Assembly (NCBI GenBank): GCA_027946555.1
Contig: JAPEVC010000124.1
Location: 42,329-106,328 of the forward strand
Length of the DNA stretch: 64,000 bases
Direction of reading: 5' to 3'
Origin: Gnomoniopsis sp. IMI 355080
Taxonomy: Eukaryota; Ascomycota; Sordariomycetes; Diaporthales; Gnomoniaceae
Below, piece by piece: positions 43,953 through 56,012 of this stretch; position 1 is the first letter of the stretch; the number at the start of each line of letters is the position of its first letter. Under the pieces are notes generated by a model. The model ran no database searches and was not told the origin of the DNA. It worked only from the letters and a program-made list of their open reading frames with translations. The position numbers and the translations under genes are program-made.

Positions 43953-46553
43953 TCAAGTAACTTCTACACCCTCTCTGACCACCTCGACACCCCTCTTCGC
44001 AACTCTACCACCTACAATACCCCTTCTGTTCCTTCCAGTTCTACCCCTACCCAGCCAATTCAACTTCAGCAACCTCCCCAGCTCCTCCACCATCTTCGTC
44101 CCTTCATCCCCACTCCCTGTCCCCGCCGCGCCCGCCAACACACTCATGCACTGCAGCATACGCCCAATCATATCAGTGACGTACTTGGAATCCTCAATGT
44201 TCTGCTCACGCAATATACTGGTACTGCTTCCGGCGCCCGACAAGAGCTTCGGTGGACGTAGGCTGTCGCTGCTATGTGCGCCGGAGCTGCTTGCGAACGA
44301 GACGTTCGACAGTCCGCGACTGCGGGTACCCGCAGCCGCCATGTCACCCAGGAGGGTCGTCGATGTGGAATTAAAGCTCGCCGTCGAAGGGTCCAGAGAC
44401 ATGGCCGTACCAGGTCTCTGTCCGAAAGGGAGGCTGTGTGATGAGTCGGCTGACGGGGAGGTAGACAGTGAAGTATCGGGAAGCGGGCTGGCAAGGCCGG
44501 GCAGAAATTCCAGCGAAAGGCGAGAGAAGATTGTTTTAAGACGGTCGTAGCGGGGAAGGATAACCACGTCCCGGTACGCTGTGAGGACGAGGCGGCGGAC
44601 GTCGAGGACTGCGGAGGCTGGTGCAAGGCTTACCAACCCAGTGGGACTTTCAGTGGGCGGTTGGGCTACAACGCCACCCCAAAAGTCTCGGGCTTGCTCT
44701 GGTGTCATAAGCGAGCCTACTCCGGCGAATTCCATGTCCAAAGGCAGGAAAACGGCCTGCATGTACGGCAGCACCCCCGTGAAAACGTGAAGCCACAAGT
44801 CAACCAAATTTGGTATCAAACGGTCCTCCGAGTGTCTGCGCAAGTTTTGGTCAAGACTTGAGAAACCGGTCCATAACAGCTCACGGAGGTCGTCGACGAC
44901 CTGATTCGGTGATCGCCTATGCATGCAATATTGTATGTGCAAAATCACAATGCGGTTGAAGTCCTCCACTGGCAACCTCAAGTCCTCGCCCTCGAATATG
45001 ACCAGCAGCTTGGATTTGAGGTATGGGAAGGCGTCGTCCATGGCCATACTGTTTAGCCCATACTTGGCGGAGTCAATGGGTTCAAGGTATAAAGGTGTGT
45101 TGGCAGAGTTCAGGCTTCCAGGGCCAGCCCACTCGTTCACGCTGCCGACAGACTCATGGAAGTCGGTCTTTTCTTCCTTCTTGCGCGTTCGCCCTCCATG
45201 GCCCAGGCCGCTAATGTTTTTGAAGGTGCTCGTATTTGGCCCCGGACTTGACGGGAGGTTGAAGTTATATAGACTGCTTGGCGCATTCGGGTCCGTGGGT
45301 CTGGAATTGCTCGCTGCAGATGACAGATGCGTGTGATAGTCGTCCTTGTCCTTGGTCTTGTGCCTTTGTCTTGACAAGAAATGGTGCTTCTTCTCCTTCT
45401 CCGCGGGCATCGCGTCCCCAGGTCGAATGGTTGCGGAAGATGCATTGCTTATATTGTAAAAGGAACTTGTTTCCAAACTCGTAGTGCTGAAATTGCCTCG
45501 TTGTAGAGCAGAGAGCGCCGACCCAATCTTGCTAGGACTAGGAAGCGGTTTGTCCTTGGGTTCTCCCTTCGTACCAATCTTGCCTGGTCTCGAAAACAGT
45601 TTCACCTTGGACGATTTCTCGGGCTTCTTCTCTGGCAACGGAGGAGGCGGCGGCGGGGGAGGCTGCGGCGGTATTTGCGAAACTGGTGATGTCTGTCCTG
45701 ACCGCGGGAACGCTGCATTCGCGGCCGCTGAGGCAGCATTGTTTCCAAGCAAACCATTGTGGTACCCCTGACTTCCAAATCCTGATTCCCTCGGCGCGCT
45801 CGCCTCCGTCAGACTTAACGCCGGTGGGATCAACGGGCCACTCGTTCTCTTTGGGGGATGCAAACTCTCTTGCTGGTCGCCTGGCATGGGGGCGGTCAGC
45901 GACCGCTGCCTTGAGTGCTGCTGGAGCATCTGCTGCGACTGCTGGTGGCTAAGGACAGCGGCCTGCGCTGCGATGTGGCTCGCGGAGAGCTCACGCTGGA
46001 CGGGTGACTGCTGGGACATACTGGCGTGGTTGGAGAGATTCGAGGTCGATATGGAGGGTAGCAAAGGTTCGAAGACGCCGGCGGTCCCAGAGTGTTTCCG
46101 AGAGTGCCCTCCGGGTCTGTTCGAGCTCAGACTGAGGGGCGAGGCGTTACGCTGTGATAGTTGGTCATGGCTCCCTGCCACGGATCTGGCGGCTGCTGCA
46201 GCGGAGGACAGGGGCGACGGGGTCGGTCGAGAGAAGTTCTGGAGGCTGGTGGCGCTCGAGTTGGAATGGGCGGTGGTGAAACTCGGCGCGGGTGGTTGTG
46301 GAGGAAACTGTGGATGGTGCTGCTGTGTGGGGCTCCGGACCTTTGACCGATGCAGAGATATGGAGTCTTCACTGGAGGAGGATTCGACGCGGCGCACTCG
46401 AGGTCGTGGAGGTGGAGGGAGGTCTGCTGCGGCGGCGGCGGCGGCGGCGGAGTAGAAGCTGTTGGCAGAGGAGGTGAGGCTGTTGTGGTGGTTATGGTTC
46501 TGACCCTGGCCATGAGGCATGAAGGATCCGGGACTCCTGCCTGGCTGCGACAT
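43953..46553 (-). CDS. hbrB: HbrB-domain TORC2 subunit (Bit61/Protor-like)
   Basis: A single exon of 866 residues. The start is ATG 46553 (A at -3); the frame is open for 33 more codons upstream but without an ATG. The first 500 residues or so are low complexity: an alanine run (YSAAAAAAAAD), polyproline (PPPPPPPPLPEKK), and many Ser/His/Gln residues. The HbrB domain lies in the C-terminal half, about 560-760, with DFNRIVILHIQYCMHRR, LIPNLVDLWLHVFTGVLPYMQAVFLPL and LDVRRLVLTAYRDVVILPRYDRL. In fungi and animals this domain marks the Bit61/Bit2/Protor subunit of TOR complex 2; Aspergillus HbrB mutants are hyperbranching. It acts in membrane-stress and actin/polarity signalling. Confidence 0.9.
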   Translation of the reverse strand: MSQPGRSPGSFMPHGQGQNHNHHNSLTSSANSFYSAAAAAAAADLPPPPRPRVRRVESSSSEDSISLHRSKVRSPTQQHHPQFPPQPPAPSFTTAHSNSSATSLQNFSRPTPSPLSSAAAAARSVAGSHDQLSQRNASPLSLSSNRPGGHSRKHSGTAGVFEPLLPSISTSNLSNHASMSQQSPVQRELSASHIAAQAAVLSHQQSQQMLQQHSRQRSLTAPMPGDQQESLHPPKRTSGPLIPPALSLTEASAPRESGFGSQGYHNGLLGNNAASAAANAAFPRSGQTSPVSQIPPQPPPPPPPPLPEKKPEKSSKVKLFSRPGKIGTKGEPKDKPLPSPSKIGSALSALQRGNFSTTSLETSSFYNISNASSATIRPGDAMPAEKEKKHHFLSRQRHKTKDKDDYHTHLSSAASNSRPTDPNAPSSLYNFNLPSSPGPNTSTFKNISGLGHGGRTRKKEEKTDFHESVGSVNEWAGPGSLNSANTPLYLEPIDSAKYGLNSMAMDDAFPYLKSKLLVIFEGEDLRLPVEDFNRIVILHIQYCMHRRSPNQVVDDLRELLWTGFSSLDQNLRRHSEDRLIPNLVDLWLHVFTGVLPYMQAVFLPLDMEFAGVGSLMTPEQARDFWGGVVAQPPTESPTGLVSLAPASAVLDVRRLVLTAYRDVVILPRYDRLKTIFSRLSLEFLPGLASPLPDTSLSTSPSADSSHSLPFGQRPGTAMSLDPSTASFNSTSTTLLGDMAAAGTRSRGLSNVSFASSSGAHSSDSLRPPKLLSGAGSSTSILREQNIEDSKYVTDMIGRMLQCMSVLAGAAGTGSGDEGTKMVEELGRLLKLNWLGRGRTGRNRRGIVGGRVAKRGVEVVREGVEVT

Positions 46554-47305
46554 CTTGCATTTTGATGGACACAGTGACCGAATCGAGCGGGTATGGTTAC
46601 AACCGGTTGTCAGAAACGAGTGTTTCGTGATCGCCGCAGCGATGTCGCCCAATCGTTCAGGCCGTAAGCTTGTTTAATGGGACTGTGCATGCACCATATC
46701 GTCATGGGCCGATGTCGAGATGGCGATATATATTTGTAGTTGTCCAAGTTAATTGCGCAGGTGGTGTACTGTAACTCACGCTGGGGAGAAATAGGGTAAG
46801 TGAACATGCCTCTTGGGGGTAAGAGGAGTCATTGTTGGTCTGGCTTGGTCAAATACCTTTATCCGGAGTTGGAACCTGTGTATGGAAGTACTCGTGCGAG
46901 GAGTGGCTGAAGCCAGGGATGGAGTCCATTAGCCTTTAGCATAGGGTACGGCAACTCCCATATTGCTTGCGTGCTGAAGGCTGGCACGCCAGATGGGACG
47001 ACCTTGAGTTTACAAGGGACCAGCTGAACGATGGCCTGTGAAATGACGGGATCCATGCTGTCGTGTGCTGGGTGGACTGCCACCCCGGCTGACCCTGCAG
47101 TTACAGTGCAGTTGCAAGTGAGGGGCACCTAGGCACAGGGGCCCCTGTCTACTCCACACCGTTCCAAATCCCCGAAGATCTGCCTTCAGCCTCATTACGA
47201 AAAGTAAGCTCACGCTTAAACTTAAACGACTTTTGCTCGCTTTGCCATTACCCTCCTTTGAATAAACCTTGCGAATGCCAGCTTGCGTGCTCAAGTATAC
47301 CGATC
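46554..47305. other. Divergent intergenic region
   Basis: 752 bp between the start codons of the HbrB gene (minus) and GON7 (plus). No exon was seen; both promoters must lie here. Confidence 0.45.
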
Positions 47306-47623
47306 ATGGCCTCATCAACCTGCCCAAAGCTGTCCCTCTCAGCGACTTACACCTCGGCAAGCAACGCGCCGTTCACCATCACCCATGACCTCGAAGCCCC
47401 TCCCTCTGGCATCACGAACCCTACGGTGCCAGACAAAACCAAGTACCTGACCGACTTGCGACAGGCCACGGCAGCCATGCAGGAGCAAATCAACAAGGAG
47501 CTCACTCAGCGGATGGAAGAGGACAACGCTGCCGTGGCCGCTAAGAATGGCAAGAGTACGAACGGAATCGATGAAGCCAAGGAGGAAGAGAACTACGGCG
47601 AGGAGGCACAGGAGGAAGAGTGA
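47306..47623 (+). CDS. GON7: EKC/KEOPS complex subunit GON7
   Basis: Intronless, 105 residues, from ATG 47306. The middle contains the GON7 helix KYLTDLRQATAAMQEQINKE, and the C-terminus is strongly acidic (KEEENYGEEAQEEE). Size and layout match fungal GON7, a small, partly disordered subunit that stabilises the KEOPS complex. KEOPS makes the t6A37 modification of ANN-decoding tRNAs and affects telomeres and transcription. Small and poorly conserved, so the call rests on one conserved helix, length and the acidic tail. It converges on VPS39 downstream (187 bp between stops). Confidence 0.75.
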   Translation: MASSTCPKLSLSATYTSASNAPFTITHDLEAPPSGITNPTVPDKTKYLTDLRQATAAMQEQINKELTQRMEEDNAAVAAKNGKSTNGIDEAKEEENYGEEAQEEE

Positions 47624-47810
47624 CCCTAAAGGTGGCCGAACGTATAATTTCCAGAATCGCGGCACATGTGGAGAACGGAGACTAGGGGTATTGTTGAATG
47701 GATGCGCCTCCGATGCGGTTTGTACACCAATCATAAAAACAATGCCGACTCAGGCCCTGACCTAACGGCGACGCTCTCGACCAAAGACTCCCAACCAAGA
47801 TGTGATGGAA

Positions 47811-50800
47811 TTATCCCCAGCCTGCTCCCGATGAGAAGCTGGGGGAAGTCACTGCCGAAGTCCGCCCCCACGCACCAGCTCTATTCTCCGTCCTCGGGCC
47901 TGAGCCCGCTCGGTTCAGACACCCATAATGCACAACCGAGTTATCCGGCAGAACCGCAATCACACTTCCACCCAATCGCTTGTGACACACTCCACAGACT
48001 CTCTCATCACTAATTACAACCCGCCGGTTCCGTCCGCCCTGCCCGTTGGCCACACCGTCGCCTAGCAGCAATAGCGTCTGGCTGGCGACAAACTCCGTTT
48101 CTCGCAGCCCTGCAACCACGCGACTTTCGTTGACGGCGCTGTTGGCCGCGCGGATACGGCCTCGGAAGTACGACTCCAAGTCTCCGATGGGAACCGTGTC
48201 GGGAATCAGGGAGAGTGTCGATGCAGCGGGAAGACGGGAGCCGTGCTTGGAGAGGAGGTCGAGGGCGGGCGGGAAATTGGGCTTGTGTGGAGGCGGCGGC
48301 GTGAGGTAGAGGGAAAGTAAGGTGTGATAGATTGACTGCGGAGCCTCGTCCGGGTCTTCATATGCTGTGGAGGGACGGCGCTGGGATGGAGATTTGGGAG
48401 CGGTGGCTCCGGTCTCACGGAATTTGTGTACGCGGTTACAGTATCTGTGACAAGCGTTAGAAACAATAAATCAATACCAGAATAATCGGGCGGAGGTACA
48501 CGACTCACTCTTCTGCCTTTGCATAATCCTGCATTTTGAAGACGTAGATCATGAGCGCCGACCTGTCCTCGCCCATGTTGCTCAAGACAATAGCTTGAGC
48601 TTCGTAGAAATCTGGATCTGTCATGCGTCGTCAATAGTCATGACCACGAACAAGACGTAGAAAGGAACTTACCATCGCCCTTCAACAGACTGAAAGCCGT
48701 CCCTAGACTATATTGATTACTCTCCTTCAAGAATGACACCAATCGGCCCATATGCACCTGCCACTCCTCATCTCGGGCATCGCTGCTCTTGAGCTGCTGC
48801 ACAAGCATCTCAACCAGCTGGTTATGGTAATCTGGCGTCATGTCGTTCAGCTCGGTGATAATGTGCTCCAAATACCGCACCTCCAGCTTTGTATCTACGC
48901 TATCGAGGAACTTGACGACTTTATCCCGCGGTAACGTCTCAGCATTCTCCGTGTCACCTAGGAATATCTCCATCGCCAGCTCGGGCGATTTGCGTAGCGC
49001 CCACTCGGAAAATTCTAGGATCAAATCGATCATCTCGGGCGGAAGATTCTGCAAATATACGACAGTGCGTCGGGGACCGTGCAAGCCGGGTGCCTTCTCG
49101 TGCGGTTCTTCGCCTTCGCCGAATTTCTTGAGCAGCTCAAGCGCCTGCCGGTGGAGCTTCTTTCCGTAGAAGAAATCGACGAGTTCATTGTAACGGTCGT
49201 GCTCAAGAAGCTTCTCATTCACCACATCCGGGTCGCAAAAGTTTGGAATGCGAAAGAGTGATGATGCTAGTGTCGGCGCGCTGAACATGTACGCTCGGAA
49301 GAGGCATGTGTCAACTATCCTGAAGGTCTCCTGGAGGTGCCGTTCGAGCTCGTCATCGGACTCGTCCCGTCCGCCGGCCGTGGACTTGAGGAGGCCCTTA
49401 AGAGCCTCCTCGCTCGACTCACTGTGTGTGGGTTTCGGTTTCAGCTTGCCCGTTACCGGGTCGAGCACGCGCTGGAGACGTGCGCGAGTTCCGGCCAAGA
49501 ATCCTCGCAGCTCGAGGACCGCTTCCTTCAGGTCTTTGCCCTCCAACACATGATTGTCGTCGGACGACTTGCCGTCGTTACTCAATGCGTCCTCAGTGTC
49601 TGCTTTCTTTGACGAGGTGATCGAGGCCGTTTCGGGATTGGCCTTGCCGCGATGGCCAAGCAACATCCTCGCGAACCCCCCACCCATGGTCGTCGGCGAT
49701 AAAGCTTCCTCGGCCGTCGTGGTCACAGCTTCGTCTTCCTTGTGAGGCTTTTCGCCGTTCTCCGACTTGCCATTCGTCTCGTCATCTGACTCCTCGACAT
49801 CCTGATCTTCACGGTGCCCGGACAATTCGCCCGCAATATCCTTCGGGAAAAGCCTTAACACCCGTGCCGGCGGCGCATGCACCTCATCCTCGTTGAAAAG
49901 ATCCATCGCGTCCCGATATTTTCTCGAGCGAAACAAGACCTCGGCCTTCTGCATCTTGATGCTCCGCATCGTCTCCGTCTTGTTTCGTAGCAGCGCATCT
50001 TCCAGCATGCCCAACACGCTTACCGCTTCATCGTATTTGCCTCCACTGACCAGCTCTTCGATTTGCGAGTCGTAGTCCGTTGCATCCATCTTCCATACAC
50101 ACCGCTCGCTCGAGATATGGAAGCCCTTGCCCGCGTGTGCCAGACTCACTGTTGGCGGCGGGAAGTGCAGATTCGCGGCGCCCGGCAAAGCTACTGTTTG
50201 CAGAAGATTCAATGTTTCTGGATTGCGCACCTCTAGCGAGCCCTTTGCTGGGCTTTGTAGCGCGAGAATGTATGGATATGAGTATCCTATACTTTCTGGC
50301 GCGCTTTGCCAGGGTATCTGCTTCCTGTCCGCCACAGGCTTCCCCTCGTCCGTGATGAAAAGCGTGTTGATGTCCTTGGCCAGCAGCATCTGTCCGTCCG
50401 CTAATTTCGTCGCAAGCGGCTTGGGCACATACCCACCCAGTCCCATGTATCCCATGCCCGCGCTACTCATCGCGCCGAACCTGCTGCCCTGTCCTGCACC
50501 GCCAACCGCACCTGGCGCAACCACATCCTCCACGGAACCGGTGACCACGTCGACTAGCACATACCCCGCGTTCATGCCGCACACAAGTGTCGTAGCACTC
50601 GCCCAAGTCACAGTCCGGATGGCCTCGGCAAGCACGATCTCGGTGATGTCGGGGGACAACTCGCTCTCGTGCCAGCTCCATAGTAGTAGCCTCCGCTTCA
50701 CAGCGACAGCCATACGCGAGATGATTTCGGGTATTCCCGTCTCGGTGTCCTTGACAATATTCGAGGTCACGGCGAAGCATGAGGAGTTCTTGGTACGGGC

Positions 50801-51307
50801 TAAGGGAGCGCAGCCATCAATGGGCTCGTAGGTCTGTAGATCGTAAAGCGAGATGTTGTAGTTGGACAGTGAAACCAGTGTGTTGGCTTCTTTTATGATG
50901 GCGAGCTGCTCGATCGCCCGCGTGGAGAACTTGTCGACTTCGCGAAGGAGATCGGTTGGTTTTGCGGGAGGTTTGGCTGGCGGGGGGTTTGGCTGTGCTT
51001 CGGCTTGAGTAGGAGTGTCCTCGACCGCAGCTGCGGCTTGGGAGTCGCAACCTTTGCTAGAAGAGCCATTGGTAGCTTTGGGAGGGGAGGAGTTGGTTGG
51101 AGCTTCGAGTTCGTTCAGACGGTAGACACGCAGACTGCCTGTGTTGAGGCCGACGAGCACACGGTCGCCTGTTGCCTATGGTTAGAGGATTACATTCTGA
51201 TGTATACAGGAGCATGGGCTAATACCATAGGCCAAGATCGTCTCTATCTTCGTCTTGTCTCTCTGCTTGAGCTCGATGATGGGTCGAGCCGTAAATGCGG
51301 AGAGCAT
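47811..51307 (-). CDS. VPS39: HOPS/CORVET-type vacuolar tethering protein VPS39 (VAM6)
   Basis: Four exons, 51307-51226, 51168-48673, 48617-48509 and 48444-47811, give 1106 residues; introns are 57, 55 and 64 nt. The N-terminal CNH (citron-homology) beta-propeller starts FTARPIIELKQRDKTKIETI and includes GLNTGSLRVYRL. The middle is a long clathrin-heavy-chain-like alpha-solenoid (MFSAPTLASSLFRI, DRYNELVDFFYGKKLHRQAL). The C-terminus ends in a Vps39_2 zinc-binding region with CGVCHKRLGG, then HYGC. The protein is the Ypt7/Rab7-binding subunit of HOPS and forms the vCLAMP vacuole-mitochondrion contact. Disordered acidic inserts around residues 470-570 make it longer than in yeast. Confidence 0.93.
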
Positions 51308-51922
51308 CGCTGCCGCTGTGGGGTTGGCTGGCTCGCAGCTGCAGCTAGAGCTTGAAGCGCTATGAGAACATCAGGATATTTCTTGTCAAAATGCACAAGG
51401 TGAAGAGAGGCTCGCAAAGTGGTGAGCAGCTCAGCCAAGTCGATGATGTGGTAGTGGTCGTAGAGCTGCAGTGTTATGCAGTGATGGAATTCCCCGAGAA
51501 GCGCCAGCGGGCGTTGTTCCGCGGTCGGGTCCGGTATGACCGCATACGGGCTGGTACCTACCCCAGGTACTCCATATACACCACATGATGGCTTTCCTCT
51601 TACTACCTACCCTATGAGCAGCATGCACTTTCATCAAGTGACTTCACGTTCGGGTTGTAATTGTGCGATGATGAGAACATGGTAAAAAGGCCCATACTGG
51701 TTTATCGTTCATGTAAATAGACTCAGATCAAACTCAAAAGCCATCGCTATACCTGCGATATGACGATCGCGTCTATGCATCGCGTATAAACCACTCTTTC
51801 CTCCTTGAGACGCCGATCCTATGCAATTGCAATGGTTCTGTTGCCAGTCATAACTCCAGGTAATAAGCAGCCGGAGGCATAAATCCTCGGTGTGCAATAT
51901 ACGCCCCCTGAGCCAGGACACC
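51308..51922. other. Intergenic, tandem minus-strand genes
   Basis: 615 bp between the phosphate-transporter stop and the VPS39 start. It includes GGTACCTACCCCAGGTACTCC near 51552-51572. No exon seen. Confidence 0.45.
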
Positions 51923-54749
51923 TCACATGCCACTGACTCTCATCGCTCCATATCCAAGAGTGACAACCACAATAAGCGTGACGATACTGCTTGGCACACC
52001 CCGACTGATGAAATGCTTGACCTTCAAATACCTCTGGCCAGCTGGATCTTCTTTCATTATAGCAGCTGCAAAAAAATCTTAGTAACGAGTTTGGCGACGA
52101 GCGCTGCAGAGGAGGGTTGTACTTACTCATGTTTGGGAACCCGCTCGTCGGCAATGCCATGGCTGCAGAGCACATCAACACACCTGCCATGACCAACAAG
52201 TTGGGATGCGGCTCGTCCATCGCAGCGCCAACATCAAACACCAGAGGCAGAATAATCACCGCCGCAACGGTATGGCTGATGAATGTCGCAATGACCAAGG
52301 TCAAGCACGAGAACACAACCAGCACCCCATAGAGGCTCATACCGTCCACGCGATGAGTGATAGCCACGGCAACAGTATCGAGAAGCCCCGAGGATTTAAC
52401 CGCTTTTCCAAGAGACAACCCACCAGCGGCTAGAATGACTATCGTCCATGGGAAGTTGTTGAAGTCCTCCTTCGTGAGGATGCCCACGCCAAAGAACAAC
52501 ACAATGGGGATAATAGCAATGACTCCCATCTCGCCAAACACGGTTTCAAGCTGATGGCTTGCACACCAGAGAGCGATGGTGGCAAGAGTCACAATCGAGA
52601 CGAACCATTGCACGCCAGTAAATTTCTCTTGAACCTGGCGAATTGGCACAATAGTTGTACCGCGGCCAGGGCGAAAAGTCACCAACAGCAAAATCCATAT
52701 GAGCGCGATAGACACTATTCCCACGGGAATCACGATGAAGAACCATTGGCCCCAACCGGGCTCGGGTTGCATGATGCCCAGGGCGATTACGTTCTGTGGC
52801 GAGGCGATTGGCGACAGCATACCACCGATATTGGATGCGAGGGCAATACCCATGATTACGGCTTTGGACATGTCCGAGTCCGAGGGGAGGTTGCGGAGCA
52901 TTGGCTTGGCTCTGTTAGCTTCTGATCTCATCGATGGTGGTATGACCAAGGATAACTCACCTCAATGATGGAGAAGCACAACACTGGCGCAGCGACATTG
53001 CTGATGAGCATGCTGGCGAATGCTGCAACAAGCATATTGGCAATGAGTACCGTCCTCGGGTTCGTTCCAGCCTTGCTCAACACAAAAGTGGCGATGCGCT
53101 TGTCAATCTTGCACTTTGACAAAGCAGCCGCGAGTGTGAAGCCACCTAACAGAAGCATGATTACCGGAGTCCACATGGCCGAGAAAATGTATGTGGTGGC
53201 CGCCTTCGATGTCAGCCGGTTGTGTGGTGGGTCATCCGAAGTGACCACGTTCAAAAGAACGCAGAGGAACGGAATCATCAACGCAGTGACGAACAGCGGT
53301 ATTGCCTAGAGCGCAAGTTAGATACCTGGATGGCAGATTCGGAGGGGGGATTTCGACTTTACCTCCGTGGCCCATAGCAGACTGACAAACACCAGCATTG
53401 CGAGGCAATTCTGTTGCTCGGCTTTCTCCATGATTGGGATGAAGAGGACTGCAAAGAAGAGGGCAATGATGAAGATCAAAGTAAACATGGCCGAGCTAAA
53501 CAGCCAGACGGGGCACGTGAACCTGCCGATAGGTGTCGCAATCGTCTTGGTCTCTGGGGAATCATCATCATCACCCTGGAGCCTGGTCTTGATCGCACCA
53601 TCACCCCTTCCCAGCAATGCCCGGCCCAGACTGGCCGCCTCTGCTCGTCTTTCCATACCAATGAGGTCTCTCCACACGGTATTCCTTTCCCACACAACAT
53701 GCTCACGCAAATGGCTTCTCAAGTCCTTCTTCGCAGCCTCCTCATCACCATTCATCACAATTTCGGTGTAGGCCTTCTCCATGCTGCGAATGTTGTCCTC
53801 CACGCTCCGCATTGTCTCCTCCTGGAATGGATATGCTGGCTCGACAAATTGCTCCATGTACACTGGTCTATACTTGCGGCTTAGGATTTTGTCGAATTTC
53901 TTCAAGACCTTGCGGAAGCCCGTCTTGTTGAGCTGGACATAACTTTTGAGTTCGCACAACTGAACATAGAGACTGATGATGCGCTTCTTGAGCATTATCC
54001 CGCTCGAGTACATCACCGCCTGCTCGTAGTCCTCGTACCCAGTACTCAAGCGCCGCATGGACCGCGTTAGCTCCGTGGATGCGGTCATGTCTGTCACGGC
54101 TGCATATGGCGCGGACTTGCGGCGGGCACTGAGTAGGCTCTGGCGCCGCCTCCGGCTCGAAGGCGCCGTCAAGCCTGTGGTTTCATCCCCGTCCTCGTCT
54201 TCGTCGCTGTCGTCCTCGACGCCGTCTTCAGTCGAGTGATGGCTTGGGCCGCTGTCCCTCCGAGTCAGCCTCCCCCCGAGCTGGCGGCTTGGCCCGCCAT
54301 TGCTGTGCGCACTAAGCCCCGTGGTGGGTCTGTCGCCGGCGCCATTTGTGTTCTCATCTGAGTCCTCTTCAAACCGGCCAATGTCGCGCAGCAGTCGGTC
54401 CACATCGTCGGTCAGCTCCCGCTCCTTAAGCTGGTAGAAGGAAGAGATCTTTTCGAGCTCTACGTCCAAAGCGCGCTTGAAGACGCCCTCAGGGTCCTCG
54501 GAGGATATGAGCGGGCGTGACTCGGCATCGCCGGTGTGCGAAAGGCTGGATTGGTGGAGAGTCTTTTCGAGTTGGTAAATCCTGCGATTGCAACGAGTCA
54601 GCCGGACGTCATTTTCTGGCCACGCACGCGCGTGCCATGATTTGCGCAAAGTCGGGTAGAACGCACAATTTCTTCAGGTTGCTGTAGGCAATATAGTGGC
54701 TGCTCCAGTCCGGCACAGCGTTGAACTGGATGCTGTGGGAGAACTTCAT
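51923..54749 (-). CDS. SPX-domain low-affinity phosphate transporter (PHO87/PHO90/PHO91-like)
   Basis: Five exons, 54749-54667, 54581-53363, 53305-52961, 52904-52127 and 52065-51923, give 855 residues. The SPX domain begins at residue 1 (MKFSHSIQFNAVPDWSSHYI, then YSNLKKLIYQLEKTL) and ends with KILSRKYRPVY and YTEIVMNGDEEAAKKDLRSH; SPX domains read inositol pyrophosphates. A Na_sulph_symp/SLC13-type membrane domain follows with about 11 helices, including MLISNVAAPVLCFSIIE, NIGGMLSPIASPQNVIAL and LPTSGFPNM. The intron before exon 4 ends in CCAAG, a non-YAG 3' site required by frame and by the conserved junction IIE-PMLRNLPSDSD. Plasma-membrane (Pho87/90) or vacuolar (Pho91) location cannot be decided from sequence alone. 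Confidence 0.93.
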
Positions 54750-56012
54750 GTCGTCCTGATCTTCAAGCCAACGGCGCTTCTCAGCCCTCTTGGCTGCTCT
54801 CCGTGCTGCTGTTGCCTCCTGCTCGTGCGCGAGCGAAGCTTGACGGTAGTCGGCGAGTTCGTATTGATCCTCCTGTTGTCCGGTAGTTATACTCCCCCCT
54901 CTCTCCGAGATACCAGTCGAGGTGTCGTTACTGGCCCGGGTCGCGATGCGCTGCTGACTTGCTGATGACCCTGAACTGTTATTAAAAATTGTTGTACCGC
55001 GGATAGAGGAGGGAATGGTCGGGAGGAGGGCGGAGGGCGGAATGGTGAAGTGCTTTACTTGTATTTACCGCACATTGAGCGAGATAGGTAGCAAGCAAGG
55101 CCGCGAGGGTTTCCTAGAAGATGGTAGTGGTTCCGGCTACGTAGTGGGTGGCTCTAGGTGGGTCTGGCGGTGAATTTGGGAGGTGGCCAGGCTGACCAGG
55201 TAAAATTAGGCCATTAGCAGTGCGGCTTATCGTGTGGGGGATCTCGCGCTAAATCCCACCTGGGTCTGATGTGCATGCACCTGATCTGTCGCCCGAGTCT
55301 TGTCAGCAGCCGAGTCAGGGCACCACCCAGAAGCCCAGAACAACGCACGCCCCGTAGCTCCGATCTGTGATGTGTTCGAATGTGTTCCTAGGTGTGGTCA
55401 CACAAGCCAACCATCACCTGGCAGGTGTGGTTCGGATCACAGCGTTTGGCATGACCTGTCTTTCAATATTTGACAGTACCTAAGTAGGTACCTACCCTAG
55501 TCTACCAGGTAGACAGCTCCGGCTAGAGTTGCAACTTGTTGTTCTGCAGGTACTTAGCCTATCATCTCAACAGAGCAGCCAAACCGCTTCTGGGACCGAA
55601 TAGTACCTAGGAACCTACATACCTGTGCTGTGTAGAGCGAAGAGCCTGCCCCCTTCGGTTCCTCCCACCCCAACCGGATCGGTAACACTAGGGAGCAATA
55701 GTGCAGACGAACCAAAATAGTACACTTCGATAGTAGCCATCAAGTTTGACCAGACAGTTCATTGCACTCTGTCTGTATCATTCCCACTGATCGCTTATAA
55801 AACCGATGCCATTCTAAGTGAAGGTCTAATTATCCATTCCGTCCCCTTCCAAAGAAAAAAAGAAAAACCCCTCAAGAAGAATCACTTTGCACAACATTGC
55901 CTCAGTAATGGGGCTATATCCAAAGCAAAGGTTCTGTAAAATCACAGCCTACAATCTAATCCAAGAAAAGTTGGGAGAGCCCCTCCAAGATCATGTCTGC
56001 TTCACGCTCAAA
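54750..56012. other. Intergenic, promoter-rich, no gene
   Basis: 1.26 kb upstream of the phosphate transporter. It contains the densest group of TACCTA/TAGGTA elements in the window (about 55483-55524 and 55601-55626). No exon is recognised. Confidence 0.5.

Noticed and set aside
45886..46455. Plus-strand frame of 189 codons
   Set aside because: It is antisense to the low-complexity part of the HbrB gene and has no protein character.
46554..46652. Longer N-terminus for the HbrB protein
   Set aside because: The frame is open but its first codon is TTG and no ATG occurs before 46553; the sequence looks like leader.
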